A stretch of 64,000 bases of DNA from Devosia sp. (GTDB lineage Bacteria > Pseudomonadota > Alphaproteobacteria > Rhizobiales > Devosiaceae): assembly GCA_017794705.1 (NCBI GenBank), contig CP051235.1, forward strand, positions 2,753,001 through 2,817,000, given 5' to 3'. Made by a program: the position numbers and the translations under genes. Below are positions 15,841-23,370 of the stretch, piece after piece; within the stretch, counting starts at the first letter, position 1, and every line of letters begins with the position of its first letter. Below the pieces are notes generated by a model that was given only the letters and a program-made list of their open reading frames with translations, made no database searches and was not told where the DNA came from.

Positions 15841-17900
15841 GCAACGACCGCTTTGACAATCTGAAGAATCTCAGGGCGCCTGAACCAGACGCGGCGGCGA
15901 AGGCACGGGCGCTGGAGCAGGCGATGGCGGCGTTCGACACCGAGCAGGCAACAAAAGCTTCGGATACGACCCAAGGATTGCGAGATCGGGATCGTCCCAT
16001 GGGCATCTTCAACCAGATCCAGGGATGGTTCAAAATGGATGCCCGTATTCCCGTTGCCGCTACGCTTTCCGCACTGCTGATCCTGCCGCTCGGCGTCATG
16101 CTGATGCAGAGTTCCTCGTTCACGCCGCCGCGCCAGGCGGTGGTGCCGCTCAACGCACCGCAACCCGTGCCACAGACCGGTGGACGCAGTGAAGTGGAAG
16201 AGGCCGATGGCGCATTGGCGCAGAATGAAGCGCCCATGCTCTTGGCTGATGAGGCCGAGAGTGACTTCAATTTGGCACCGCCGCCTGGCGAAGTGGTACG
16301 TGACCAGATGGGGCAGGTCGCTGCGTCACCTGAAGTTCAGGCCATGGATGCACCCGCCGAGACGCGGACACGTGAGACCAGCGAAACATTGACAGCGGCG
16401 CCTTCGCCAGAACCGATGCCCATGGTCAAGATGGAAGGCTATAGTGACGACCAGATTGCCATGCCGGCTGAGGGTGGCGGCGACCGGTTCGCCGAGTTCG
16501 ACGATGCGGCGGTCAAGGTAGTTGCCGACGAGCCAGTGTCGACTTTCTCGATTGATGTCGACACGGCGTCTTACACCTATATGCGCCGGGCGCTCAGTGA
16601 AGGGCGCCTGCCTGATCCGGCCTCAATCCGGGTCGAGGAACTGATCAATTATTTTGACTATGAATATGCGGTGCCCAACGATCCGAACGAGCCGTTTGCC
16701 ACCGACATACAGGTGATGCCGAGCCCGTGGGACGAGGGCAAGCAGGTGATCCGCATTGGATTGCAGGGCTATGAGCCGGCGCCTGCGGATCGCGAACCGG
16801 TCAACCTGGTGTTCCTGATCGATACTTCGGGCTCGATGGATGCGCCGGACAAGCTGCCGCTGCTCAAGTCCGCCTTCCGCCTGCTGGTTGACCAGTTGGA
16901 CGCAGATGACACGATCTCGATCGTCACCTATGCCGGGTCGGCAGGCACGGTGCTGGAGCCGACCCCCGCCAGCGAGCGGCGCGAGATTTTGGGAGCGCTG
17001 GACCGGCTGAGTGCCGGTGGGTCAACGGCGGGTGCTGCCGGGATAGAGGCCGCTTACCAATGGGCAGAGGAGGGCGAGCGCGAGGGCGTGACCAGCCGGG
17101 TGATCCTCGCCACAGACGGCGATTTCAACGTCGGTCTGAGTTCGCCTGATGCGCTGACCGAACTGATCTCCGACAAGCGAGAGGCCGGTATTTTCCTGTC
17201 GGTTCTCGGGTTTGGGACCGGTAATCTGAATGATGCGGTGATGCAGGCGCTGGCCCAGAACGGCAACGGCACGGCGCACTATATCGACAATTACCGCGAG
17301 GCCCAGCGCGTGCTGGTTGATGAGGTCGGTGCCACGCTGATGCCAATCGCCAGCGATGTGAAAGTGCAGGTGGAGTTTAACCCGGCCGAAGTCGCGGAGT
17401 ATCGGCTGATCGGCTATGAAACCCGCGCACTCAACCGCGAGGACTTCAACAATGACCGGGTGGATGCCGGTGACGTGGGTGCGGGGCTTTCCGTGACGGC
17501 GCTCTATGAAATCACGCCTGTGGGCTCGGACAGTGTTCTGACCGATCCGCTGCGCTACGGCGATGCCGAGGAGCAGGGCACGGTGAATGCCAATGAAGGC
17601 GAACTGGGCTTTTTCAAGTTGCGCTACAAGCTGCCGAGCGAAAGCGACAGCGCGCTTTACACGCAAGCCATCACAGACGACCTGGCTGTCGATACGATTT
17701 CCGAAGCAGACATTGACGCGCGTTTTGCCCTCGCCGTTGCCGCCTTCGGGCAGAAGCTGAGACACACGGTCAGTGCCGACACCGTCAGCTTTGCCGAAAT
17801 CCGCGACCTGGCGCTGGGCGCCCGGGGCGAGGATCCAGCCGGATATCGCAGCGAATTCCTCTCGCTGATCGACCTGGCCGAGAGCCTAGTCGGCGAGTAG
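15837..17900 (+). CDS. Membrane-anchored VWA domain protein (YfbK/DUF3520 type)
   Basis: A 687-aa protein with a cytosolic N-terminus (about residues 1-68; helical, Ala/Glu-rich), one transmembrane helix at about 69-90, and a long Pro/Ala/Glu-rich linker. It then has the YfbK-type module: VSTFSIDVDTASYTYMRRAL, a von Willebrand A domain with MIDAS motif DTSGSM at about residue 329, and a C-terminal DUF3520-like region. It overlaps the ECF sigma gene by four bases. The short cytosolic N-terminus of a sigma-linked single-pass protein occupies the place an anti-sigma domain would, but I see no recognized zinc-binding anti-sigma motif. Residues encoded by 15969-16000 form a repeat of the DNA upstream of the sigma gene. 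Confidence 0.9.
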   Translation: MSNDRFDNLKNLRAPEPDAAAKARALEQAMAAFDTEQATKASDTTQGLRDRDRPMGIFNQIQGWFKMDARIPVAATLSALLILPLGVMLMQSSSFTPPRQAVVPLNAPQPVPQTGGRSEVEEADGALAQNEAPMLLADEAESDFNLAPPPGEVVRDQMGQVAASPEVQAMDAPAETRTRETSETLTAAPSPEPMPMVKMEGYSDDQIAMPAEGGGDRFAEFDDAAVKVVADEPVSTFSIDVDTASYTYMRRALSEGRLPDPASIRVEELINYFDYEYAVPNDPNEPFATDIQVMPSPWDEGKQVIRIGLQGYEPAPADREPVNLVFLIDTSGSMDAPDKLPLLKSAFRLLVDQLDADDTISIVTYAGSAGTVLEPTPASERREILGALDRLSAGGSTAGAAGIEAAYQWAEEGEREGVTSRVILATDGDFNVGLSSPDALTELISDKREAGIFLSVLGFGTGNLNDAVMQALAQNGNGTAHYIDNYREAQRVLVDEVGATLMPIASDVKVQVEFNPAEVAEYRLIGYETRALNREDFNNDRVDAGDVGAGLSVTALYEITPVGSDSVLTDPLRYGDAEEQGTVNANEGELGFFKLRYKLPSESDSALYTQAITDDLAVDTISEADIDARFALAVAAFGQKLRHTVSADTVSFAEIRDLALGARGEDPAGYRSEFLSLIDLAESLVGE
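15969..16000 (+). repeat. 32-bp dispersed repeat, copy 2 (inside the VWA gene)
   Basis: Second copy of the 15205-15236 repeat (27 of 32 identical), lying in the cytosolic N-terminal part of the VWA coding region, before its transmembrane helix. Confidence 0.5.
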
Positions 17901-17920
17901 GCGGCCTCCCATATTTTCCG

Positions 17921-17953
17921 GGCCGCGCGGTTGTTTTGCACCCGCGCGGCCCG
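17921..17953 (+). terminator. Hairpin after the VWA gene, possible terminator
   Basis: A perfect 11-bp GC stem (GGGCCGCGCGG with CCGCGCGGCCC) around an 11-base loop, 21 bp past the VWA stop. There is no T tract after it on either side, so it may end transcription weakly or act as an mRNA 3'-end stabilizer. Confidence 0.5.
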
Positions 17954-17991
17954 CGTGTGTTCGCGGTCCGGATGAGGCGCGACGTCCGGCT

Positions 17992-18020
17992 TGACAGCGT
18001 CCGGCCCCAACCCTAATAAG
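17992..18020 (+). promoter_or_regulatory. Sigma-70-like promoter for tRNA-Met
   Basis: A perfect -35 hexamer TTGACA (17992-17997), a 17-base spacer and TAATAA (18015-18020) as a weak -10. The tRNA begins about 67 bp after the predicted start point. Confidence 0.5.
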
Positions 18021-18093
18021 CGCCGGTTGCCAAAGGCCGAAGGGCCAAGCGCAACAGCCTCGGCGGCATCGATCGAGATGCAAACGCCACAGG

Positions 18094-18170
18094 GGCGGAG
18101 TAGCTCAGCTGGTTAGAGCAGCGGAATCATAATCCGCGTGTCGGGGGTTCAAGTCCCTCCTCCGCTACCA
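18094..18170 (+). tRNA. tRNA-Met (CAT), elongator type
   Basis: A 77-base cloverleaf. The acceptor stem is GGCGGAG/CTCCGCT with a G-U first pair, the D stem GCTC/GAGC, the anticodon stem GCGGA/TCCGC with loop ATCATAA and anticodon CAT (18128-18130), and the T arm contains GGTTCAAGT. The CCA end is encoded (18168-18170). The body closely resembles alphaproteobacterial elongator tRNA-Met. A lysidine-type tRNA-Ile2 also has CAT and cannot be fully excluded by eye. Confidence 0.95.
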
Positions 18171-18207
18171 TCTTTCCTTCAATCTCAGAATTTTGGACAT
18201 GCCGAAT

Positions 18208-18228
18208 GGCCCAACACGATTGGGCCTT
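18208..18228 (+). terminator. Hairpin downstream of tRNA-Met
   Basis: GGCCCAA (18208-18214) pairs perfectly with TTGGGCC (18220-18226) around CACGA and is followed by only TT. It is 38 bp after the tRNA and could be its terminator. The remaining gap to 18419 shows no gene. Confidence 0.5.
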
Positions 18229-18419
18229 CGGGGTTACTGGTGTTGGTTCGCTTTCCGGAAACAGGAAGCGGCGCGGCGAGATTTCGCCCCGGGGTGGGAC
18301 TGCAGATTCATGAGCTCTGGCGCTGAATGTGGTTGTGCCGGCTAGATATGGCGCGGGCGGGTCTTGCATCCAGTTTTCGGAGACCTAGTGTCTTCATACT
18401 GTTTGCGAGGTGAAAGCAC

Positions 18420-19361
18420 GTGCGCGTCGATTATCTGGGGCTTGAGGCCTTTGTGGCGATTGCCGACTACGGTTCGTTCCGGCGGGCTGCCGAGGCACTG
18501 AGCCTCAGCCAGGCGGCACTTTCACACAGATTGCGCAAGATCGAGGAGGATCTGGGGTCGCCGCTTCTGGTGCGGTCGAGCCGGGAGGTTTCGCTGACGG
18601 CCATTGGGCAGGGGTTGCTGCCTGAGGCGCGGGCGCAGCTGAAATCGTTGCAGGACATGTATGAATCGGTACGCTCGGGTGCACAGCGGCAGGCGCGCCA
18701 GATTGCCTTTGCCTGTCTGCCCACGATTGCCAACATGCTTGTACCCGAAGCGCTGCTGCAAATGGCGGCGCTACGGCCCGAAATCGGCTTTGAACTGCTC
18801 GACATCCCGGTTGACCGGATTTCGGAGGCGGTGCGCAGCGGCAATGCCGAATTCGGCATCACCATTGTTTCCGCGGAACTGACCGATCTGCGGCTGCGGC
18901 CGATCGTCGACGAGGAATATCGCCTGTTCGCGCCGGACACACATCCTCTTGCCAAACATCGGCACGTGACGCTTGAGGAACTGGTGGGGCTGAAGCTGGC
19001 GCGCATCCGTTCGCAATCCAAGAACCGGCAGTTGCTCGAGGCCGCCTTCGGAGACATGCGCGACAAGATCAGGTGGCAGTATGAGGTGCAGAACGCCTCG
19101 ATGGCCATGCGGATGGTGGGCGCCGGGGTGGCGCTGACGGTTTTGCCGCACAGTTCGATTGCCATGGCGCCATCATCGGTTGTGGCGCTGCCGTTCAAGG
19201 GCGTGCGGCTGGGACGCACCCTGGGTGTGATCTCACGAAGAGGCGTGCCGCTTACGGCGCCGGCGGCGGAACTGCTCGAGATTCTGGAAAAACTGCTCGC
19301 CGAGCATCTACCGGCTCATCCGGCCTTCAGTTCCGGGCAGGTGCCAGCGCCTGAGGATTGA
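18420..19361 (+). CDS. LysR family transcriptional regulator
   Basis: A 313-aa LTTR. The N-terminal winged HTH (residues about 1-65) reads FVAIADYGSFRRAAEALSLS then QAALSHRLRKIEEDLGSPLL, followed by the LysR effector-binding domain. The start is GTG at 18420. It is convergent with, and overlaps by 35 bp, the 2-hydroxyacid dehydrogenase that ends the neighbouring operon, so it is probably that operon's regulator although it does not face the operon promoter. The effector is unknown. Confidence 0.9.
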   Translation: MRVDYLGLEAFVAIADYGSFRRAAEALSLSQAALSHRLRKIEEDLGSPLLVRSSREVSLTAIGQGLLPEARAQLKSLQDMYESVRSGAQRQARQIAFACLPTIANMLVPEALLQMAALRPEIGFELLDIPVDRISEAVRSGNAEFGITIVSAELTDLRLRPIVDEEYRLFAPDTHPLAKHRHVTLEELVGLKLARIRSQSKNRQLLEAAFGDMRDKIRWQYEVQNASMAMRMVGAGVALTVLPHSSIAMAPSSVVALPFKGVRLGRTLGVISRRGVPLTAPAAELLEILEKLLAEHLPAHPAFSSGQVPAPED

Positions 19362-20313
19362 TCACGTCGGTTGGCTGGCCGTCTGCGAAAGCGTTGACGA
19401 TCCGGTAGATGTCGCTGAATTGCTTGTCGAGTTCCTCGGCGGTGACGAAGCCGACGTGCGGCGTGGGAATGACGTGCGGGTGGCGGATCAGAGGGTCGTC
19501 GGCCGGTGCAGGCTCCTCGTCAAAAACATCCAGCGCCGCGCGACCGATATGGCCGGCATCGAGTGCCGAAAGAATGGCGCCGGGTTCGACGAGGCCCGCG
19601 CGCGAGGTGTTGACCAGAACAGAGCCAGCCGACATGGACATGAGGTCCGCACGTGTGATCTCGCCGCGTGTCGCGGGGGTCAGGCGCTTGTGCAGGGACA
19701 CGATATCGGAGGTGGAGAAAAAGGCTTCCCGGCTTTCGGCGACGGTTTCACCGTCGGATTGGGCGCGTTCGCGGCCCTGTTCCGAAGCCCAGTAGTGCAC
19801 CTGCATGCCGAAGGCGCGGGCATAGGTGGCGACCAGTCTGGCGATGCCGCCATAACCGTAGAGTCCAAGGCGTTTGCCGTTGAGGTTGCGGCCGAGCGGT
19901 GCGGCGCCCTGCCAGTGGCCCGCCCGGGCCGAACTGATCTGTTCGGGCAGATAGCGCAGGGCGGCGATGATGAGACCAAACGTCAGTTCGGCGGTTGAGG
20001 CGGAAGGACCGTCCTTCATCGACTTGCAGCAGAAGAGGATGCCGGCTTGTGCAAGCGCCTCGGCATCGACATGGTTGTGCTGGCCGCGCATGGCGATCAG
20101 TTTCGGGCCGTCGAGCAGCGCGGCCAGAGTGGGGGTGATGGCCGTCCGGTCGCGGAACAAGACTACGGCGTCGGCGTCTCTGAGCCTGCGTGCGAGGGTT
20201 TGCTCGTCGGGCGCGCGGTCGGTCCAGATGGTGACTTCGTGGTGATTGAGGTCGCCGAACGAGGGCAGCGCTCGGAGCGTGTCGTACCAGTCGTCGAGGA
20301 TGTGAACTTTCAC
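19327..20313 (-). CDS. D-2-hydroxyacid dehydrogenase family protein
   Basis: A 328-aa NAD(P)-dependent enzyme of the D-isomer-specific 2-hydroxyacid dehydrogenase family (2-oxoacid/2-hydroxyacid interconversion). The nucleotide-binding loop is GLYGYGGIARLVATYARAFG at about residue 150, atypical in having GYGGIA instead of GxGxIG. The catalytic triad is visible: Arg in NTSRAGLV, Glu in ALDVFDEEP and His in PTPHVGF. It is the last gene of the tctC-tctAB-prpF-like operon and overlaps the upstream ThDP gene stop/start by four bases. Context suggests it acts on a 2-oxo or 2-hydroxy intermediate of the acid imported by the Tct system; the substrate is unknown. Confidence 0.9.
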   Translation of the reverse strand: MKVHILDDWYDTLRALPSFGDLNHHEVTIWTDRAPDEQTLARRLRDADAVVLFRDRTAITPTLAALLDGPKLIAMRGQHNHVDAEALAQAGILFCCKSMKDGPSASTAELTFGLIIAALRYLPEQISSARAGHWQGAAPLGRNLNGKRLGLYGYGGIARLVATYARAFGMQVHYWASEQGRERAQSDGETVAESREAFFSTSDIVSLHKRLTPATRGEITRADLMSMSAGSVLVNTSRAGLVEPGAILSALDAGHIGRAALDVFDEEPAPADDPLIRHPHVIPTPHVGFVTAEELDKQFSDIYRIVNAFADGQPTDVINPQALAPARN

Positions 20314-21992
20314 AGGAGTTCCTCAAGCCGGACAGGCACTTCGATGCCAAGGTGCCCGTTGGGGTGGGCGCGCCGGATGACGGGTGAGACGACCTTGTCG
20401 GAGACCGGGAAGTCCCACACGGCGGTGCCGCCGGTCTCGGTGAACTCGCTGACCAGTCCGGGCAGGTCAGCCAGATCGGTGACGCGCACACCGCCGACGC
20501 CGAAGCCCCTTGCAATAGCGGCAAGGTCGGTGCGTCCAAACACGGCGCCATCCTCGGTCAGCCCCTCGTCGCGCATCTTGTGGATTTCAGAGCCGTAGGC
20601 TCCATCGTTGAGGGCGCAGATGAGAATGTTGAGGCCGTGGCGCCGATAGGTTTCGAGTTCCTGGACGTGCATGAGCAGCGAACCATCGCCGTCAAACAGC
20701 ACGACCGTATCCTTCGGATGGGCGGCGGCGACGCCCATCGCATAGGAAATGCCATTTCCGATGGCGCCGAATTCCCTGATGGTAAGGAACTTTGAAAAGG
20801 GCCGGTCCATGTGGGCGAAAAAGAACGAACAATGGCCGGAGGAATTGACCATCTGCCAGTCCTGTGGAAGGGCCTGGTCCAACGCGGTGACGACGTCCCT
20901 CGGGTCGTGCACGTCGCTTTCATCCGGGAAGCGGGCGGTATCCGAGGGGGAGCGGGCGATAGCTTTGGCCAGTTTGTCACTGCGCCAGCCGGTGCGGGAA
21001 GCGACTTTGTCCCGCAAGGCTTCCGCGGTCAGTCGGGCATCTGCGCGCAGGTGGTGACCTGCAGACGCTGTTCCCTGGCTGATGGCGCGGGGGTGGGTGT
21101 CGATCTGCACGATATCTGCATTTGGGAACAGTTTGCCCTTGTCCATATTGTGCTGGGTCAGTCGGCAGCCGAAGGCGAGAACCAGATCGGCCCTTTCGAA
21201 AAGGGTGCGGGCGAGGGTGGAGGAAAAGCCGCCCGCCACGCCCACCGAGAACGGGTCGCCATGAAACAGGCCGCGGGCGGGTAGCGTGGTAGTGAGCAGG
21301 GCGCCTGTATGTTCGGCGAGCGCGCGGCAGGCTTCGCGGGCGCCGGATTCCACCGCCCCCAGGCCGCCCATGATGACGATGTTTTCGGCGGCATCTATCC
21401 GGGCAGCCAGGCCGTTGATGTCACCTGCATCCGGCGTGATAGGCGAGAGCTGAGGCAGGATGTAGCGCGACGGTTCGGGCAAGGCGGGCGGGCGGTCGAG
21501 CTTTTGTGCCTGAAGATCGAATGGGACGCCTAGTACCACCGGGCAGCGGTCTTCTGCCGCCTCGACAAAGGCATCGCGGATGGCGGTGGCCATGCGCGGC
21601 ACGTGATGCAGGGGCCGGTAGCGCGCTCCTGTGGCGGTGATGAACGGCGCCTGATCAATGGCCTGATTGTACCAGGCGGCACCCAGCGGCGCTTCGCCGG
21701 CAAAGATCACCAGCGGAATGCCGGCGCGTACGGCGGCGGGTAGCGCGGTCAGCACCTGGGTCAGGCCCGGGCCACAGGTCACCGTGGCAATGCCGACCTT
21801 GCCGGTCTTGCGGGCATAGGCGGTGGCAGCGGCGACCGCGCAATGTTCGTGGCGCACGTAAATCATGTTGACCTTGCGGTCGGCGAGGGCGGCCGCCCAA
21901 CTCATGTTGGCATCGCCCAAAAGCGCAAAGCAGGTGTCGACGCCTTCGGCGACAAAACTGTCGGCAAGAGTTTCGAAGACGTGACGTGGCAT
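20310..21992 (-). CDS. Thiamine-diphosphate-dependent enzyme (acetolactate synthase-like)
   Basis: A 560-aa protein of the ThDP-dependent decarboxylase/carboligase superfamily. The N-terminal PYR domain carries the activating glutamate (VRHEHCAVAAATAYARKTG, about residues 46-64), the middle domain is the usual Rossmann-like fold, and the PP domain has the ThDP/Mg motif DGDGSLL followed by NDGAYGSEIH. Members decarboxylate 2-oxoacids or ligate the resulting carbanion. Which reaction is catalysed cannot be read from the sequence. The gene lies between a small ORF and a 2-hydroxyacid dehydrogenase, and a second ThDP enzyme of the same superfamily is at 37667-39445. Confidence 0.9.
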   Translation of the reverse strand: MPRHVFETLADSFVAEGVDTCFALLGDANMSWAAALADRKVNMIYVRHEHCAVAAATAYARKTGKVGIATVTCGPGLTQVLTALPAAVRAGIPLVIFAGEAPLGAAWYNQAIDQAPFITATGARYRPLHHVPRMATAIRDAFVEAAEDRCPVVLGVPFDLQAQKLDRPPALPEPSRYILPQLSPITPDAGDINGLAARIDAAENIVIMGGLGAVESGAREACRALAEHTGALLTTTLPARGLFHGDPFSVGVAGGFSSTLARTLFERADLVLAFGCRLTQHNMDKGKLFPNADIVQIDTHPRAISQGTASAGHHLRADARLTAEALRDKVASRTGWRSDKLAKAIARSPSDTARFPDESDVHDPRDVVTALDQALPQDWQMVNSSGHCSFFFAHMDRPFSKFLTIREFGAIGNGISYAMGVAAAHPKDTVVLFDGDGSLLMHVQELETYRRHGLNILICALNDGAYGSEIHKMRDEGLTEDGAVFGRTDLAAIARGFGVGGVRVTDLADLPGLVSEFTETGGTAVWDFPVSDKVVSPVIRRAHPNGHLGIEVPVRLEELL

Positions 21993-22006
21993 GCTTGTTT
22001 GTCCTT

Positions 22007-22204
22007 TCAGGCGGGACGCTGGAGCGTGGGTGCAGCCAGTTCCGACCGGGCCCGCTCAAGGCGGCGCCGGCAGTCCAGCAGATAGTTGAACTGGGCATCA
22101 CAGCCGGCGATGGGGCCGGGGTAGGTGCTGATTTCCTCGTTGATCTGGCGCAGCGCCGCATGAAGGGCGGTGTCGGCTAGTTCGATCGGATCGGTGATGG
22201 TCAT
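22007..22204 (-). CDS. Small conserved-context ORF, function unknown
   Basis: A 65-aa predicted protein starting MTITDPIELADTALHAALRQ, predominantly helical and charged, with two cysteines. The ATG at 22204 is preceded by GCGAGG, a plausible ribosome-binding site; a longer frame to 22264 has no better signal. It sits in the operon between the PrpF-like gene (start of gap 56 bp) and the ThDP enzyme (14 bp). I do not recognize a family. Its strand, spacing and codon pattern fit a real operon member, perhaps an accessory subunit or small regulator. Confidence 0.55.
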   Translation of the reverse strand: MTITDPIELADTALHAALRQINEEISTYPGPIAGCDAQFNYLLDCRRRLERARSELAAPTLQRPA

Positions 22205-22260
22205 GGCGAACCTCGCAGCATTTGTTTGCTGACTGACGCATAGTCCTTCTGGCGATATCA

Positions 22261-23361
22261 TCAAGTACGTCCCGGCCAGACAGAGGCTGGCACCAGAACC
22301 TCGCCGCGGGCCAGAAGCCGGGCGGTGCGCACGACGCCAGCGGAAATGATGTTCAGTTCACCCTTATCGCGGGAGAAATCGACCACCACCTCAAACGTGC
22401 CGGTGGGGTGTTCGATGCCAACGGTGCAGGGCGATGGTTGATCCGAGAAGTTGACTGCAAGTCCTTCGGCAACCGTTCCGGGCAGCATTGCGCAGGCGGC
22501 AATGCATTGCGCACCAGTCACGGCCATCGAGGGGTGGCAGGACCAGGGCATGAAATAGCGGGCCGAAATGGCGCCGCCGTTGCGGGGCTTTGCAAGAAGG
22601 GTCAGTTTCGGTGTCACCGATTTGGACACGTCACCCATGCCCATCAGTTCGCCGGCCTTGAGGCGAAGCGGTTCGGCTCTTTCGAAGAAAGCCTTGTTCT
22701 CGTCCAGTTCCTTTTGGGATTCGTAGCCGGTAAGGCCGAAGGCTTCGGCTCGGGCCATGACGACCGGCATGGCGACATCCATGCAGGTCACCTCAATCCC
22801 GTCGATCACGTCCTTGAGGTTGCCGGTGGGCAACAGGGCGCCGGTGACCGACCCGACGGTTTCCCTGAAACTGAGGCGGATGGGGGCGGCGCTGCCGGGG
22901 ACGCCGGCGATTTCAAATGCACCTTCATAGTGCGGCACGCCGCCGGATGTCTTTACATGTGCATCGACAATTGCGCCGGTGTTGACGGCGTGTATGCGCA
23001 CAAGGGTTTCACCATCTAGGGCCCTGACCAGTCCTTTTTCGATGGCGGCGGGCCCGACCCCGACGAGGATGTTGCCGCAGGTGGGCTTGTAGTCGACTTC
23101 GCGCTTGTCCACGGCGACCTGGGCGAAGAAATAATCGACGTCGCAGTCCGGACGGGTGGAGGGCGACAGCATGGCGACTTTGGTGGTCACGGCGTTGCCG
23201 CCCCCAATGCCGTCAATGTTGAGCGGATGCCCGGCGCCAACGGCAGCCATCAGCACCTCGGAAAGGGTTGCCTGATCCTCGGGCAGGTCGGCACGCAGGA
23301 AATAGGGACCACGCGAAGTGCCGCCCCTCAGGAAATGATAGGGAATTGCAGTCTGGCTCAT
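22261..23361 (-). CDS. PrpF/GalD-like isomerase (4-oxalomesaconate tautomerase-like)
   Basis: A 366-aa protein of the PrpF superfamily (diaminopimelate-epimerase fold, two symmetrical domains). It opens IPYHFLRGGTSRGPYFLRAD and has IDGIGGGNAVTTKVAML and CGNILVGVGPAAIEKGLV, blocks close to Pseudomonas GalD, which tautomerizes 4-oxalomesaconate. The catalytic cysteine/glycine block is YKPTCGNI, and a second conserved region is RYFMPWSCHPSMAVTGAQCI. PrpF relatives also isomerize aconitates, so cis/trans-aconitate is an alternative. In the Tct operon it would isomerize an unsaturated tricarboxylate after import; a separate LigI gene in this window makes 4-oxalomesaconate, so it could also serve that pathway. 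Confidence 0.88.
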   Translation of the reverse strand: MSQTAIPYHFLRGGTSRGPYFLRADLPEDQATLSEVLMAAVGAGHPLNIDGIGGGNAVTTKVAMLSPSTRPDCDVDYFFAQVAVDKREVDYKPTCGNILVGVGPAAIEKGLVRALDGETLVRIHAVNTGAIVDAHVKTSGGVPHYEGAFEIAGVPGSAAPIRLSFRETVGSVTGALLPTGNLKDVIDGIEVTCMDVAMPVVMARAEAFGLTGYESQKELDENKAFFERAEPLRLKAGELMGMGDVSKSVTPKLTLLAKPRNGGAISARYFMPWSCHPSMAVTGAQCIAACAMLPGTVAEGLAVNFSDQPSPCTVGIEHPTGTFEVVVDFSRDKGELNIISAGVVRTARLLARGEVLVPASVWPGRT

Positions 23362-23370
23362 CGCAATACC

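Noticed and set aside
18127..18369. 80-codon minus-strand frame ending EEGLEPPTRGL
   Set aside because: The C-terminal sequence is the usual false translation across the antisense strand of a tRNA; the frame covers tRNA-Met.
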